A stretch of DNA of 64,000 nt from Ruegeria_C sp041537905 (GTDB lineage Bacteria; Pseudomonadota; Alphaproteobacteria; Rhodobacterales; Rhodobacteraceae). Each line of letters begins with the position of its first letter. Within the stretch, counting starts at the first letter, position 1. The translations under genes and the position numbers were made by a program. Shown piece after piece: positions 24,404 to 31,728 of the stretch. Location of the stretch: positions 115,054 to 179,053 of the forward strand of contig NZ_JBGRUO010000009.1 in assembly GCF_041537905.1 (NCBI RefSeq). The letters are read 5' to 3'. The notes under the pieces are model-generated. The model saw nothing but the letters and a program-made list of their open reading frames with translations. It was not told the DNA's origin and did not search any database.

Positions 24404-26014
24404 TTACTCCTTGCCAGCGGCGCGGCGGATCGCGCTGCGGATCAGGCTATCGTCATAGCTGGGGCGGCGCGCCGCAACATATTGATCCGGCCGGATCAGA
24501 TAGACTGCGCTGTCATTGCTGCCCAGATAGCGCGCTTTCAGCTGCATGCTGGGATCATCCTTGAAGGACAGCGCCAGCCGGTTCACCGTGATCCCGTCTT
24601 CCTCGATCACATCCGGCGCATCGGCGTCGATGGTCAGCAGGGTGAACCCGTCGCCCAGTTTCGACAGCAAAAACGCGTCGCCCAGCGGGGCATCGGGGCA
24701 GGGGGCCCCGGGACGAGACCGCGCCGGGCCATCCAGCGCATCTGCCGAATTCAGCGGCGAGCCCTCATAGACCGTCGGCGTCGACAGGCGGCCCGAATTC
24801 ACCAGCGGTCGCGCGAAATCGTAATGCTCGCTCAAATCCAGAACCGCGTCGCGGAACAGCCGCGAGGTCTCGGATTTCGGGGTGATGAAATCGGTCGAGC
24901 GGGTAGAGTTCACGATGTTCTCATCCGCGCCCTGCATCCTCTCGCTGTCATAGCTGTTCAGCAGGCTCTCGGGTGCTGTGCCTTCGATCACCAGCTTCAG
25001 CTTCCAGCCCAGGTTGTCGGTGTCCTGAATGCCCGAATTCGCGCCGCGCGCGCCAAAGGGCGATACCTGATGCGCGCTGTCCCCGGCAAAGATCACCCGG
25101 CCATGGCGGAACTGCTCCATCCGGCGGCACTGGAACGTATAGATGCTGACCCATTCCAGCTCGAATTTAACATCCTCGCCCAGCATTGCCTTGAGCCGCG
25201 GGATGACGTTTTCGGGCCGTTTCTCGCGTTCCTTGTCGATGTCCCAGCCCAGTTGCAGATCGATGCGCCAGACATTGTCAGGCTGCTGGTGCAGTAGTGC
25301 CGATTGCCCCTTGTTGAAGGGGGGATCGAACCAGAACCAGCGCTCGGTCGGGAAATCCGCATCCATCACCACATCGGCGATCAGGAAGTTATCCTCGAAC
25401 ACACGGCCCACGAAATCTATGCCCAGCATGGCACGGGTTGAGGAGGCCGCCCCGTCGCAAGCGATCAGCCAATCGGCCTCGATATTGTAGGAGCCTTCGG
25501 GTGTGTCGACCTCAAGCGTCACATGTTCGGGATGGGTGCCGATGGCCGAGACCTTGTTGCGGCCCCGGATCTCGATCTTGGCGCCTTCGCCCTGCAGCGC
25601 GCGAATGCGTTCGACCAGATATTCCTCGACATAATATTGCTGCAGGTTGATGAACGCGGGGTATTCATGGCCCTCTTCGGGCTGCAAGTTGAATTCATAG
25701 ACCTTTCGATCATCGAAAAAGACCTTGCCCCGGTTCCACAGCACACCCTTGTCCACCATCGGCCTGCCGCAGCCGAGCCTATCGGCGATCTCAAGCGTGC
25801 GTTTGGAAAAGCAGATGGCGCGCGAGCCAAAGCTGACCTTGTCATTGTCGTCCAGCACGACAACCTCAACCCCTTGCTGCGCCAGATCGATCGCGGCGGC
25901 AAGGCCAACAGGACCCGCGCCGATCACCACCACCTGATGCCGGACCGGAGCAGGCGTTCCCTGATCGGGGCTGTGCTCATAGGCATAAAGCGGCTTTTCA
26001 AAGATCTTGTTCAT
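24404..26014 (-). CDS. FAD-dependent aromatic hydroxylase (MhpA/PheA-TfdB type)
   Basis: 536 residues from ATG at 26014, preceded by GGGGAGGAGACCC. The N-terminal FAD motif is VVIGAGPVGLAAAIDLAQQG, the DG motif region reads LIACDGAASSTRAMLG, and the second FAD/ribityl motif is GRVIFAGDSAHQVSPFGARGANSGIQD. These define group A flavin monooxygenases that hydroxylate phenolic rings with NAD(P)H and O2. Placed in the homogentisate operon, a likely job is making homogentisate or a related dihydroxyphenyl acid from a monohydroxylated precursor such as 3-hydroxyphenylacetate; this is inference. The C-terminal thioredoxin-like domain of the family is present. Confidence 0.88.
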   Translation of the reverse strand: MNKIFEKPLYAYEHSPDQGTPAPVRHQVVVIGAGPVGLAAAIDLAQQGVEVVVLDDNDKVSFGSRAICFSKRTLEIADRLGCGRPMVDKGVLWNRGKVFFDDRKVYEFNLQPEEGHEYPAFINLQQYYVEEYLVERIRALQGEGAKIEIRGRNKVSAIGTHPEHVTLEVDTPEGSYNIEADWLIACDGAASSTRAMLGIDFVGRVFEDNFLIADVVMDADFPTERWFWFDPPFNKGQSALLHQQPDNVWRIDLQLGWDIDKEREKRPENVIPRLKAMLGEDVKFELEWVSIYTFQCRRMEQFRHGRVIFAGDSAHQVSPFGARGANSGIQDTDNLGWKLKLVIEGTAPESLLNSYDSERMQGADENIVNSTRSTDFITPKSETSRLFRDAVLDLSEHYDFARPLVNSGRLSTPTVYEGSPLNSADALDGPARSRPGAPCPDAPLGDAFLLSKLGDGFTLLTIDADAPDVIEEDGITVNRLALSFKDDPSMQLKARYLGSNDSAVYLIRPDQYVAARRPSYDDSLIRSAIRRAAGKE

Positions 26015-26124
26015 GGGTCTCCTCCCCATTGAAGCGGTTTCTCAGAAGCTTGGCACCGATTCCCGTTCACCAAAACGATCTGGATCAAGGTCTTTTGCGA
26101 TTTTGTCCGTGATGCTGAGAGGTC

Positions 26125-27075
26125 TCAGCCCTGCAGTGCCTCCCACATGTCCAGATCGCGTTGGGCGGTCCAGATGCGCGGCGTGTCGACGCCACGCGCC
26201 TCGTCATAGGCGCGCGCCACGTTGAAGGGCAGGCAATGCTCGTAGATCGCGTAGTCTTTGAATTTCGGGTCGCACTCGGCACGCACCGCGTCCCAGGCCT
26301 CTTTCAGCGTGCCGTTTCGCGCGGCGACCCGCGCGGCAGGGCGGTAGGTGCTTGAGACGAAATCGCGGGTGTTCTCGATGGCGGCGTTCACCATGTCTTT
26401 TCCAATCAACGCATCCCCGCGCCCAGGCGCGATGGCGTCCACATCGAACCATTTGATGGCATCGAGCGTATCGCCCCAATCGCTGAAATGCCCGTCGCCG
26501 CAATAACAGGCCGAATGATACTCGACGATATCGCCGGTGAACATCACGTTCTGATCGGGCACGTGGATAACGATATCGCCCGCCGTATGGGCGCGGCCCA
26601 GATGCATCAGGTCGATCCGGCGATTGCCCAGATAGACGGTCATCGTGTCGCTGAAGGTGGTGGTGGGCCAGGTCAGGCCGGGGATGCTCTCATGCCCTTC
26701 GAAGAGGCGCGGGAAGCGTTGGAATTCGCTGTCCCAATCCTCTTGCCCGCGTTCCACGACCATGGCGCGGGCCATGTCCGACATCAGGATCTGTTGCGCC
26801 CCGAAGGCGCTGGCCCCCAGCACGCGCACGGCGTGGTAGTGGGTCAGCGCAACATGGGTGATCGGCTTGTCGGTAACGCCGCGTACGCAGTCGATCACCT
26901 TCTGCGCCAGACGCGGGGTTGCCTGTGCCTCGACGATCATCACGGCATCATCCCCGATGATGACACCGGAATTCGGATCGCCCTCTGCGGTAAAGGCATA
27001 GAGGCCCTCGCCCACTTCGGTGAAGGAAATCTCTTTCTCGGTCATGTCCCCCTGGGACGCGAATGCCTTGGCCAT
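26125..27075 (-). CDS. MBL-fold protein with altered metal ligands
   Basis: 316 residues from ATG at 27075. The metallo-beta-lactamase fold is clear: VVIGDDAVMIVEAQ-like strand region, the first histidine motif as THYHAVRV (His79, His81), GRAHTAGD (His163) and FTGDIVEYHS (Asp181). However, the usual HxHxDH is HxHxVR (Val83, Arg84) and the usual PGHG is PGRGD (Arg219), so most of the second metal site and one ligand of the first-site set are replaced. It may bind one metal, use other ligands, or not be a hydrolase. It lies 4 bases after fahA in the homogentisate operon. Confidence 0.85.
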   Translation of the reverse strand: MAKAFASQGDMTEKEISFTEVGEGLYAFTAEGDPNSGVIIGDDAVMIVEAQATPRLAQKVIDCVRGVTDKPITHVALTHYHAVRVLGASAFGAQQILMSDMARAMVVERGQEDWDSEFQRFPRLFEGHESIPGLTWPTTTFSDTMTVYLGNRRIDLMHLGRAHTAGDIVIHVPDQNVMFTGDIVEYHSACYCGDGHFSDWGDTLDAIKWFDVDAIAPGRGDALIGKDMVNAAIENTRDFVSSTYRPAARVAARNGTLKEAWDAVRAECDPKFKDYAIYEHCLPFNVARAYDEARGVDTPRIWTAQRDLDMWEALQG

Positions 27076-27079
27076 GGTC

Positions 27080-28342
27080 TTATCCTTCCCTTTGGTAGGG
27101 GTTTTCGAGTGCTGGCAGGACAGTTCCGACACAATCGCCGAATCCGATCACATATCCATCGCCCTGCGCCGAGCCCTTGAGCGTCAGCGTGTCGCCGTCT
27201 TCGATAAAGCTGCGGATCTCGCCACTCTCCAGCGTCATAGGCTCCTTGCCGCCCCAGCTTAATTCCAGCAGCGATCCGCGCTCGGGCTTGGTCGGGCCGG
27301 AGATGGTGCCGGAGCCCAGCAGATCACCGGCGTGCATAGGGCAGCCTGAACTGGTGTGATGGGCCAGTTGCTGGGCGGCGGAATAGTACATCTCAGAATA
27401 GTTGGTGCGGGCGATGGTGCTGGCGGGCTGACCCTCGGGGGCCATGGTCACCTCAAGCTCGATATCATAGAGCATGGGGCCGCAATCTTTCAGGTGATCC
27501 AGCAATTCGACCTCGCGCGCGGGGGTGTCGTGGCGAAACGGTTCCAGCGCGGCTTTGGTTACGATCCAGGGTGAGATCGAAGTGGCCGTCGCCTTGGCCT
27601 GAAATGGCCCCAGCGGCTGGTATTCCCAAGCCTGAATGTCGCGGGCTGACCAGTCGTTCAGCAGGACGTAGCCGAAGATGTGGTCATCGGCCTCCTGCAC
27701 GGTGATCGGCCCGTCCGAGGGCGTGCCGACAATGGCCCCCATCTCCAGTTCGATGTCGAAACGGGCGCAGGGTGCAAATCGGGGCTTGTCGTCGTTGGGC
27801 CCTTTGAGCTGCCCCCAGGGGCGGCGGATATCCGTGCCGGATACCACGACTGACGATGCCCGGCCATTGTAGCCGATCGGGATATGAAGCCAGTTTGGTG
27901 GCAAGGCGTTTTCCGCGCCGCGAAACATAGTGCCGACATTGGTGGCGTGATGACGGCCTGCGTAGAAATCGGTGTATTCGCTGACGGCAAGGGGCATGTG
28001 CAACTGCGCCGCCGCCATCGGGGCCAGAAAAGGCTCAACCGTGTCACGCTCTGCCGCGCCCTCTGCCAGCAGAGCCGTCAGCCGCGCGCGCAGTGCAGCC
28101 CAGACGGCGGGGCCTTCTTCCATGAGCGGGTTCCAGAAGGGCATGTCGAAGAGCGGATAATCAGCCAGCGCGATCAGGCCGCTTTCCTCGGCGGCTGTCA
28201 CGTCGAGGATCATATCGCCGATAGCAACGCCACAGCGGGGCGTTTCAACCCCAATGGAAAACACCCCATAGGGCAGGTTGTTGAGCGGAAAGGGGTTGCC
28301 TGCGGTGTTGGCCGAAGCGACCCAGGATGTCATCAGGGGCAT
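27080..28342 (-). CDS. fahA: Fumarylacetoacetase
   Basis: 420 residues from ATG at 28342 (MPLMTSWVASAN), preceded by TTGGAGACAGA. The N-terminal SH3-like domain starts with NLPYGVFSIG; the catalytic domain has the metal-binding DFYAGRHHATNVG region, the EMGAIVG motif with acidic metal ligands, and GSGTISGP near the C-terminus. It hydrolyses fumarylacetoacetate to fumarate and acetoacetate, the last step of homogentisate breakdown. Two consecutive hairpins lie between it and hmgA, so its expression relative to hmgA may be tuned at the RNA level. Confidence 0.95.
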   Translation of the reverse strand: MPLMTSWVASANTAGNPFPLNNLPYGVFSIGVETPRCGVAIGDMILDVTAAEESGLIALADYPLFDMPFWNPLMEEGPAVWAALRARLTALLAEGAAERDTVEPFLAPMAAAQLHMPLAVSEYTDFYAGRHHATNVGTMFRGAENALPPNWLHIPIGYNGRASSVVVSGTDIRRPWGQLKGPNDDKPRFAPCARFDIELEMGAIVGTPSDGPITVQEADDHIFGYVLLNDWSARDIQAWEYQPLGPFQAKATATSISPWIVTKAALEPFRHDTPAREVELLDHLKDCGPMLYDIELEVTMAPEGQPASTIARTNYSEMYYSAAQQLAHHTSSGCPMHAGDLLGSGTISGPTKPERGSLLELSWGGKEPMTLESGEIRSFIEDGDTLTLKGSAQGDGYVIGFGDCVGTVLPALENPYQREG

Positions 28343-28371
28343 TCTGTCTCCAAGCGTTACGTTTGCGCCAC

Positions 28372-28414
28372 CCAAGATTTTTCGGAAAATCTTGGCAAGA
28401 AAATTCGAATTTTC
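28372..28414. repeat. Two adjacent perfect palindromes between hmgA and fahA
   Basis: CCAAGATTTT - TCGG - AAAATCTTGG (28372-28395) is a perfect 10-bp stem, and GAAAATTCGAATTTTC (28399-28414) a perfect 16-bp palindrome, three bases apart. They fill most of the 78-bp gap inside an operon. They could be an attenuating hairpin pair, RNase stabilisers, or a dispersed intergenic repeat. Confidence 0.7.
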
Positions 28415-28420
28415 CTGCGC

Positions 28421-29782
28421 CTATTTCTTGCCGGGCGTTCCGTCGAATTTCTTTTCGATATCGGCCCAGCAGTCAATGTAATCATCCTGCAACGGCGCCT
28501 CGTTGGCGGCAAATGCGGTCAGGTGCTGCGGGAAGCGGGTCTCGAACATGAAGGACATGGTGTTGTCGAGCTTATCAGGCCCCAAATTGGCGTTCGAGGC
28601 CTTGTCAAAGGCTTCGCGGTCCGGCCCGTGCGGCAGCATCATGTTGTGCAGGCTGGTGCCGCCTGGGACGAAGCCCTGCGGCTTGGCGTCATACTGGCCA
28701 TAGATGTTGCCCATCAGTTCCGACATGATGTTCTTGTGATACCAGGGCGGGCGGAACGTGTCTTCCATCACCATCCAGCGTTCGCGGAACAGCACGAAAT
28801 CGATATTGGCCGTGCCCGGCACGCCCGAAGGCGCGGTTAGCACCGTGAAGATCGACGGGTCGGGGTGGTCGAACAGGATTGCACCGATGGGGCAGTAGTT
28901 GCGCAGGTCGTATTTTACCGGCGCGTAATTGCCATGCCAGGCGACCACATCCAGCGGGCTGTGTCCGATCTTGGTCTCGTGGAACTGGCCGCACCATTTG
29001 ATCGTGACCGTTGACGGCACCTCGCGATCCTCAAAAGCGGCAATCGGGGTCTTGAAGTCTCGCCGGTTGGCCATGCAATTGGCCCCAATCGGGCCGCGGC
29101 CCGGCAGTTCGAATTTCTGGCCGTAATTCTCGCAGACAAAGCCGCGCGCGGGGCCTTCCAGTACCTCGACACGATAAAGCAGACCGCGCGGGATGATCGC
29201 GATCTCCTTGGGTTCCAGATCGATGATCCCAAGCTCGGTGCAGAACCGCAAACGGCCTTCCTGCGGGACGATCAGCACTTCGCTGTCGGCGGAAAAGAAA
29301 TAGCTGTCCACCATCGACTCGGTGACGAGGTAAATATGGCAGGCCATGCCCACCTGCGTGTTCACGTCACCGGCGGTGGTCATCGTGCGCATACCGGTCA
29401 GCCAGGTCAGACCCTCATCGGTATGAGGCGCCGGATCCCAGCGATACTGGCCCAGCGAAATCACGTGATCCAGAACATGGGGCGCCGATTTCCAATAGGG
29501 CAGCTCAATCTTTTCGTAGCGGTGCGAATGTTTCACCGACGGGCGAATGCGATAGCACCATGTGCGTTCATTCTGATGGCTGGGCGCGGTGAAGGCCGTG
29601 CCGCTGAGCTGTTCGCCATACAGACCATAGTTACATTTTTGCGGGCTGTTCATGCCCTGTGGCAGCGCGCCGGGCAGCGCTTCGGTTTCAAAGTCATTGC
29701 CGAAGCCAGGCATATACCCCTCGGTGGTGCCTGTCGGGCTGTCAGCCTGGGTGAACTGATGCGGCGCGCTTGGACGATTCAT
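28421..29782 (-). CDS. hmgA: Homogentisate 1,2-dioxygenase
   Basis: 453 residues from ATG at 29782 (MNRPSAPHQFTQ), with CGGAGGAG ahead. Family features: YMPGFGNDFETEALPGALP, FTAPSHQNERTWCYRIRP, and the metal-centre region in the C-terminal cupin with PPWYHKNIMSELMG and FVPGGTSLHNMMLPHGPD. The Fe(II) enzyme opens the ring of homogentisate to maleylacetoacetate. It is the first gene of the leftward operon and lies divergent from the MarR regulator. Confidence 0.97.
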   Translation of the reverse strand: MNRPSAPHQFTQADSPTGTTEGYMPGFGNDFETEALPGALPQGMNSPQKCNYGLYGEQLSGTAFTAPSHQNERTWCYRIRPSVKHSHRYEKIELPYWKSAPHVLDHVISLGQYRWDPAPHTDEGLTWLTGMRTMTTAGDVNTQVGMACHIYLVTESMVDSYFFSADSEVLIVPQEGRLRFCTELGIIDLEPKEIAIIPRGLLYRVEVLEGPARGFVCENYGQKFELPGRGPIGANCMANRRDFKTPIAAFEDREVPSTVTIKWCGQFHETKIGHSPLDVVAWHGNYAPVKYDLRNYCPIGAILFDHPDPSIFTVLTAPSGVPGTANIDFVLFRERWMVMEDTFRPPWYHKNIMSELMGNIYGQYDAKPQGFVPGGTSLHNMMLPHGPDREAFDKASNANLGPDKLDNTMSFMFETRFPQHLTAFAANEAPLQDDYIDCWADIEKKFDGTPGKK

Positions 29783-29813
29783 GACCTCTCCTCCGGTTGC
29801 TGCTTGTGGAATA

Positions 29814-29833
29814 TTAGTTGTTTTTGTAACTAA
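29814..29833. promoter_or_regulatory. Candidate MarR operator between hmgA and its regulator
   Basis: TTAGTT - GTTTTTGT - AACTAA is a 6-bp inverted repeat in the 71-bp gap between the divergent hmgA and MarR starts. Size and place fit a MarR-family site that would control both transcripts. Confidence 0.45.
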
Positions 29834-29853
29834 CAAGGCGAGGAGGCGCGAAA

Positions 29854-30294
29854 ATGGCAAAAAATGATGAGTTTGATCTGCAGAATTTCCTGCCCTATCT
29901 GCTCAATCAGGCGGCCGAGCAGAGCTCTTTGGAGTTTCAGCGCATCTACAAGGACCGTTATGGCTTGCTGCGCACCGAATGGCGGGTGCTGTTTCATCTC
30001 GGCATGTATGGCGACATGACCGCCAAAGAGATCGGAGCGCGCGCCATGACGCATAAGACCAAAATCAGCCGCGCTGTGTCACGACTGGCGCAGCGGCGCT
30101 ATATTACGCGCACCCGCAGCGAAAATGATCGACGCGCCGAGCTTTTGGCGCTGACGCCAGCCGGGCAGGGGGTCTATCAGGAATTGCGCAGGATCGCCGA
30201 GGATTATGACGCCCGGCTCGACCGGCGGTTTTCGCGCGGCGAGGGCGTGTTGCTGCGAATGATGTTGCGGCGTCTCGCAGGGCTTGATGATTGA
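29854..30294 (+). CDS. MarR-family regulator of the homogentisate operon
   Basis: 146 residues. The MarR winged helix is seen in LLRTEWRVLFHLGMYG, MTAKEIGARAMTHKTKISRAVSRL-like recognition segment around residue 62, and the wing with RTRSENDRRAELLALTPAG, where DxR is the family hallmark. Divergent placement 71 bp from hmgA implies control of the aromatic operon, probably relieved by homogentisate or a precursor. The function is inferred from position and family. Confidence 0.88.
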   Translation: MAKNDEFDLQNFLPYLLNQAAEQSSLEFQRIYKDRYGLLRTEWRVLFHLGMYGDMTAKEIGARAMTHKTKISRAVSRLAQRRYITRTRSENDRRAELLALTPAGQGVYQELRRIAEDYDARLDRRFSRGEGVLLRMMLRRLAGLDD

Positions 30295-30360
30295 CATGGC
30301 AATATGCGCCCTGCGTGCTCATGTGACATACTGCATGCACCGCCGTACCGGAGACCTCTA

Positions 30361-31608
30361 TTGCCCCTGACATCCCCCACCGAACAGAGCGCGGATCATC
30401 GCCAGGCCACTTTGACCTCATGGCTGTTGCAGCGCGGGCAGGTCGGAGAAAAGCAGCAACAACTGCTGGAAGGGTATTGTCGCCTGCTGCTCGAATTGGG
30501 TGTCCCGCTTTTGCGGCTGCACGTGGCGCAAAGCGCGTTTCACCCAAAATATGGCGGCATCGGCTTTGACTGGCTGTCTGGCGAGGGAATGACGCGCCAG
30601 ACCTATGAACACAATCCATCACCGGGCGCCGACTGGTTGAACAGCCCGCTCTACCATCTCTTGTCCTCGGGTGAAGGAGAGATACACGAACCGGTCCCGC
30701 AGGACGATACTCCGGCGCGGTTCCCGATACTGGAGGAGTTGCGGGCGTTGGGGGCGACCGACTATTTTGCCGTGGCCGTTCATTTGGCAGAACATGCTCC
30801 GGGCCAGCCCGTCGATCCGGACAACGCGCCCGAGGGCCTGTTGATCTCATGGACGAGCGACGCACCCGGCGGGTTTTCGGATGCCGATATCGACCTGATC
30901 CGCGCGGGGCTGCCCGCATTGGCGTTGGCGCTGAAATCCGCCGCGAACCGGCGGATCGCCGAGAATCTGATGCAGGTCTATCTGGGGCGAGACGCAGGTC
31001 GACGTGTGTTGTCGGGCGAGATTCAGCGCGGGTCCTTGCAGGAGATCAATGCGGTCCTGCTCTACTTCGACTTGCAGGAGTTCACCAAACTGTCCGAGCA
31101 GGTGCCGGGCGGTGATCTGATTGCATTGCTGAACGCCTATTTCGGCGTGGCGGTGCGCTGCGTTCACGACGCGAAAGGCTCGATCCTGAAGTTCATGGGC
31201 GATGGCATGATGGCGATGTTCAATCTGGACACGGCGGCGGCATCGGCACGCGCTGGTCTTGACGCGGTGGTCGCGCTGCGCCGGGAACTGGCCCTGTTGG
31301 ACGCGAGCCGCACCGCGCAGGGTCTGACCACAACCGGTACCACCCGCGCCCTGCATTCGGGCAAAATTCTCTACGGCAATATCGGGGCCGAGAACCGTCT
31401 GGATTTCACCGTGATCGGACCGGCCGTCAACCTTACCGCGCGGCTGTCTGGCATGCATCGTGCTGTGGGGCAGGACGTGATCGTGTCCGATGTAGTGCGG
31501 CGCGCTGCGGGGCAGACTGAGCATGATCTGATCAGTCTGGGTCGCTATATGCTGCGCGGGGTCTCCGAGCCGCAGGAGCTGTTCACTATCTATGACGGCG
31601 ACGGCTGA
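30361..31608 (+). CDS. Class III adenylate/guanylate cyclase
   Basis: 415 residues from a TTG at 30361, chosen because GGAGACC lies at the right distance; an ATG at 30304 in the same frame would add 19 residues. The N-terminal half (about 1-200) is a GAF-like sensory region with LRLHVAQSAFHPKYGG. The catalytic domain holds the two metal Asp (LYFDLQEFT and KFMGDGMMAMF), the substrate pair region NRLDFTVIGPAVNLTARL with the transition-state Asn and Arg. It should make cAMP (or cGMP) in response to an unknown cytoplasmic signal. It begins 66 bases after the MarR gene. Confidence 0.88.
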   Translation: MPLTSPTEQSADHRQATLTSWLLQRGQVGEKQQQLLEGYCRLLLELGVPLLRLHVAQSAFHPKYGGIGFDWLSGEGMTRQTYEHNPSPGADWLNSPLYHLLSSGEGEIHEPVPQDDTPARFPILEELRALGATDYFAVAVHLAEHAPGQPVDPDNAPEGLLISWTSDAPGGFSDADIDLIRAGLPALALALKSAANRRIAENLMQVYLGRDAGRRVLSGEIQRGSLQEINAVLLYFDLQEFTKLSEQVPGGDLIALLNAYFGVAVRCVHDAKGSILKFMGDGMMAMFNLDTAAASARAGLDAVVALRRELALLDASRTAQGLTTTGTTRALHSGKILYGNIGAENRLDFTVIGPAVNLTARLSGMHRAVGQDVIVSDVVRRAAGQTEHDLISLGRYMLRGVSEPQELFTIYDGDG

Positions 31609-31728
31609 ACGAGCAAACCTTCTTTCCGGCCGGGACTCCGGCAACGGTGTCGTTCCAGTCAATTTGTTTTATGCAGATTAACTGATCCGCCAAAGCGGTG
31701 CGATAGCGCGCAACTAGACGTCGAAATT

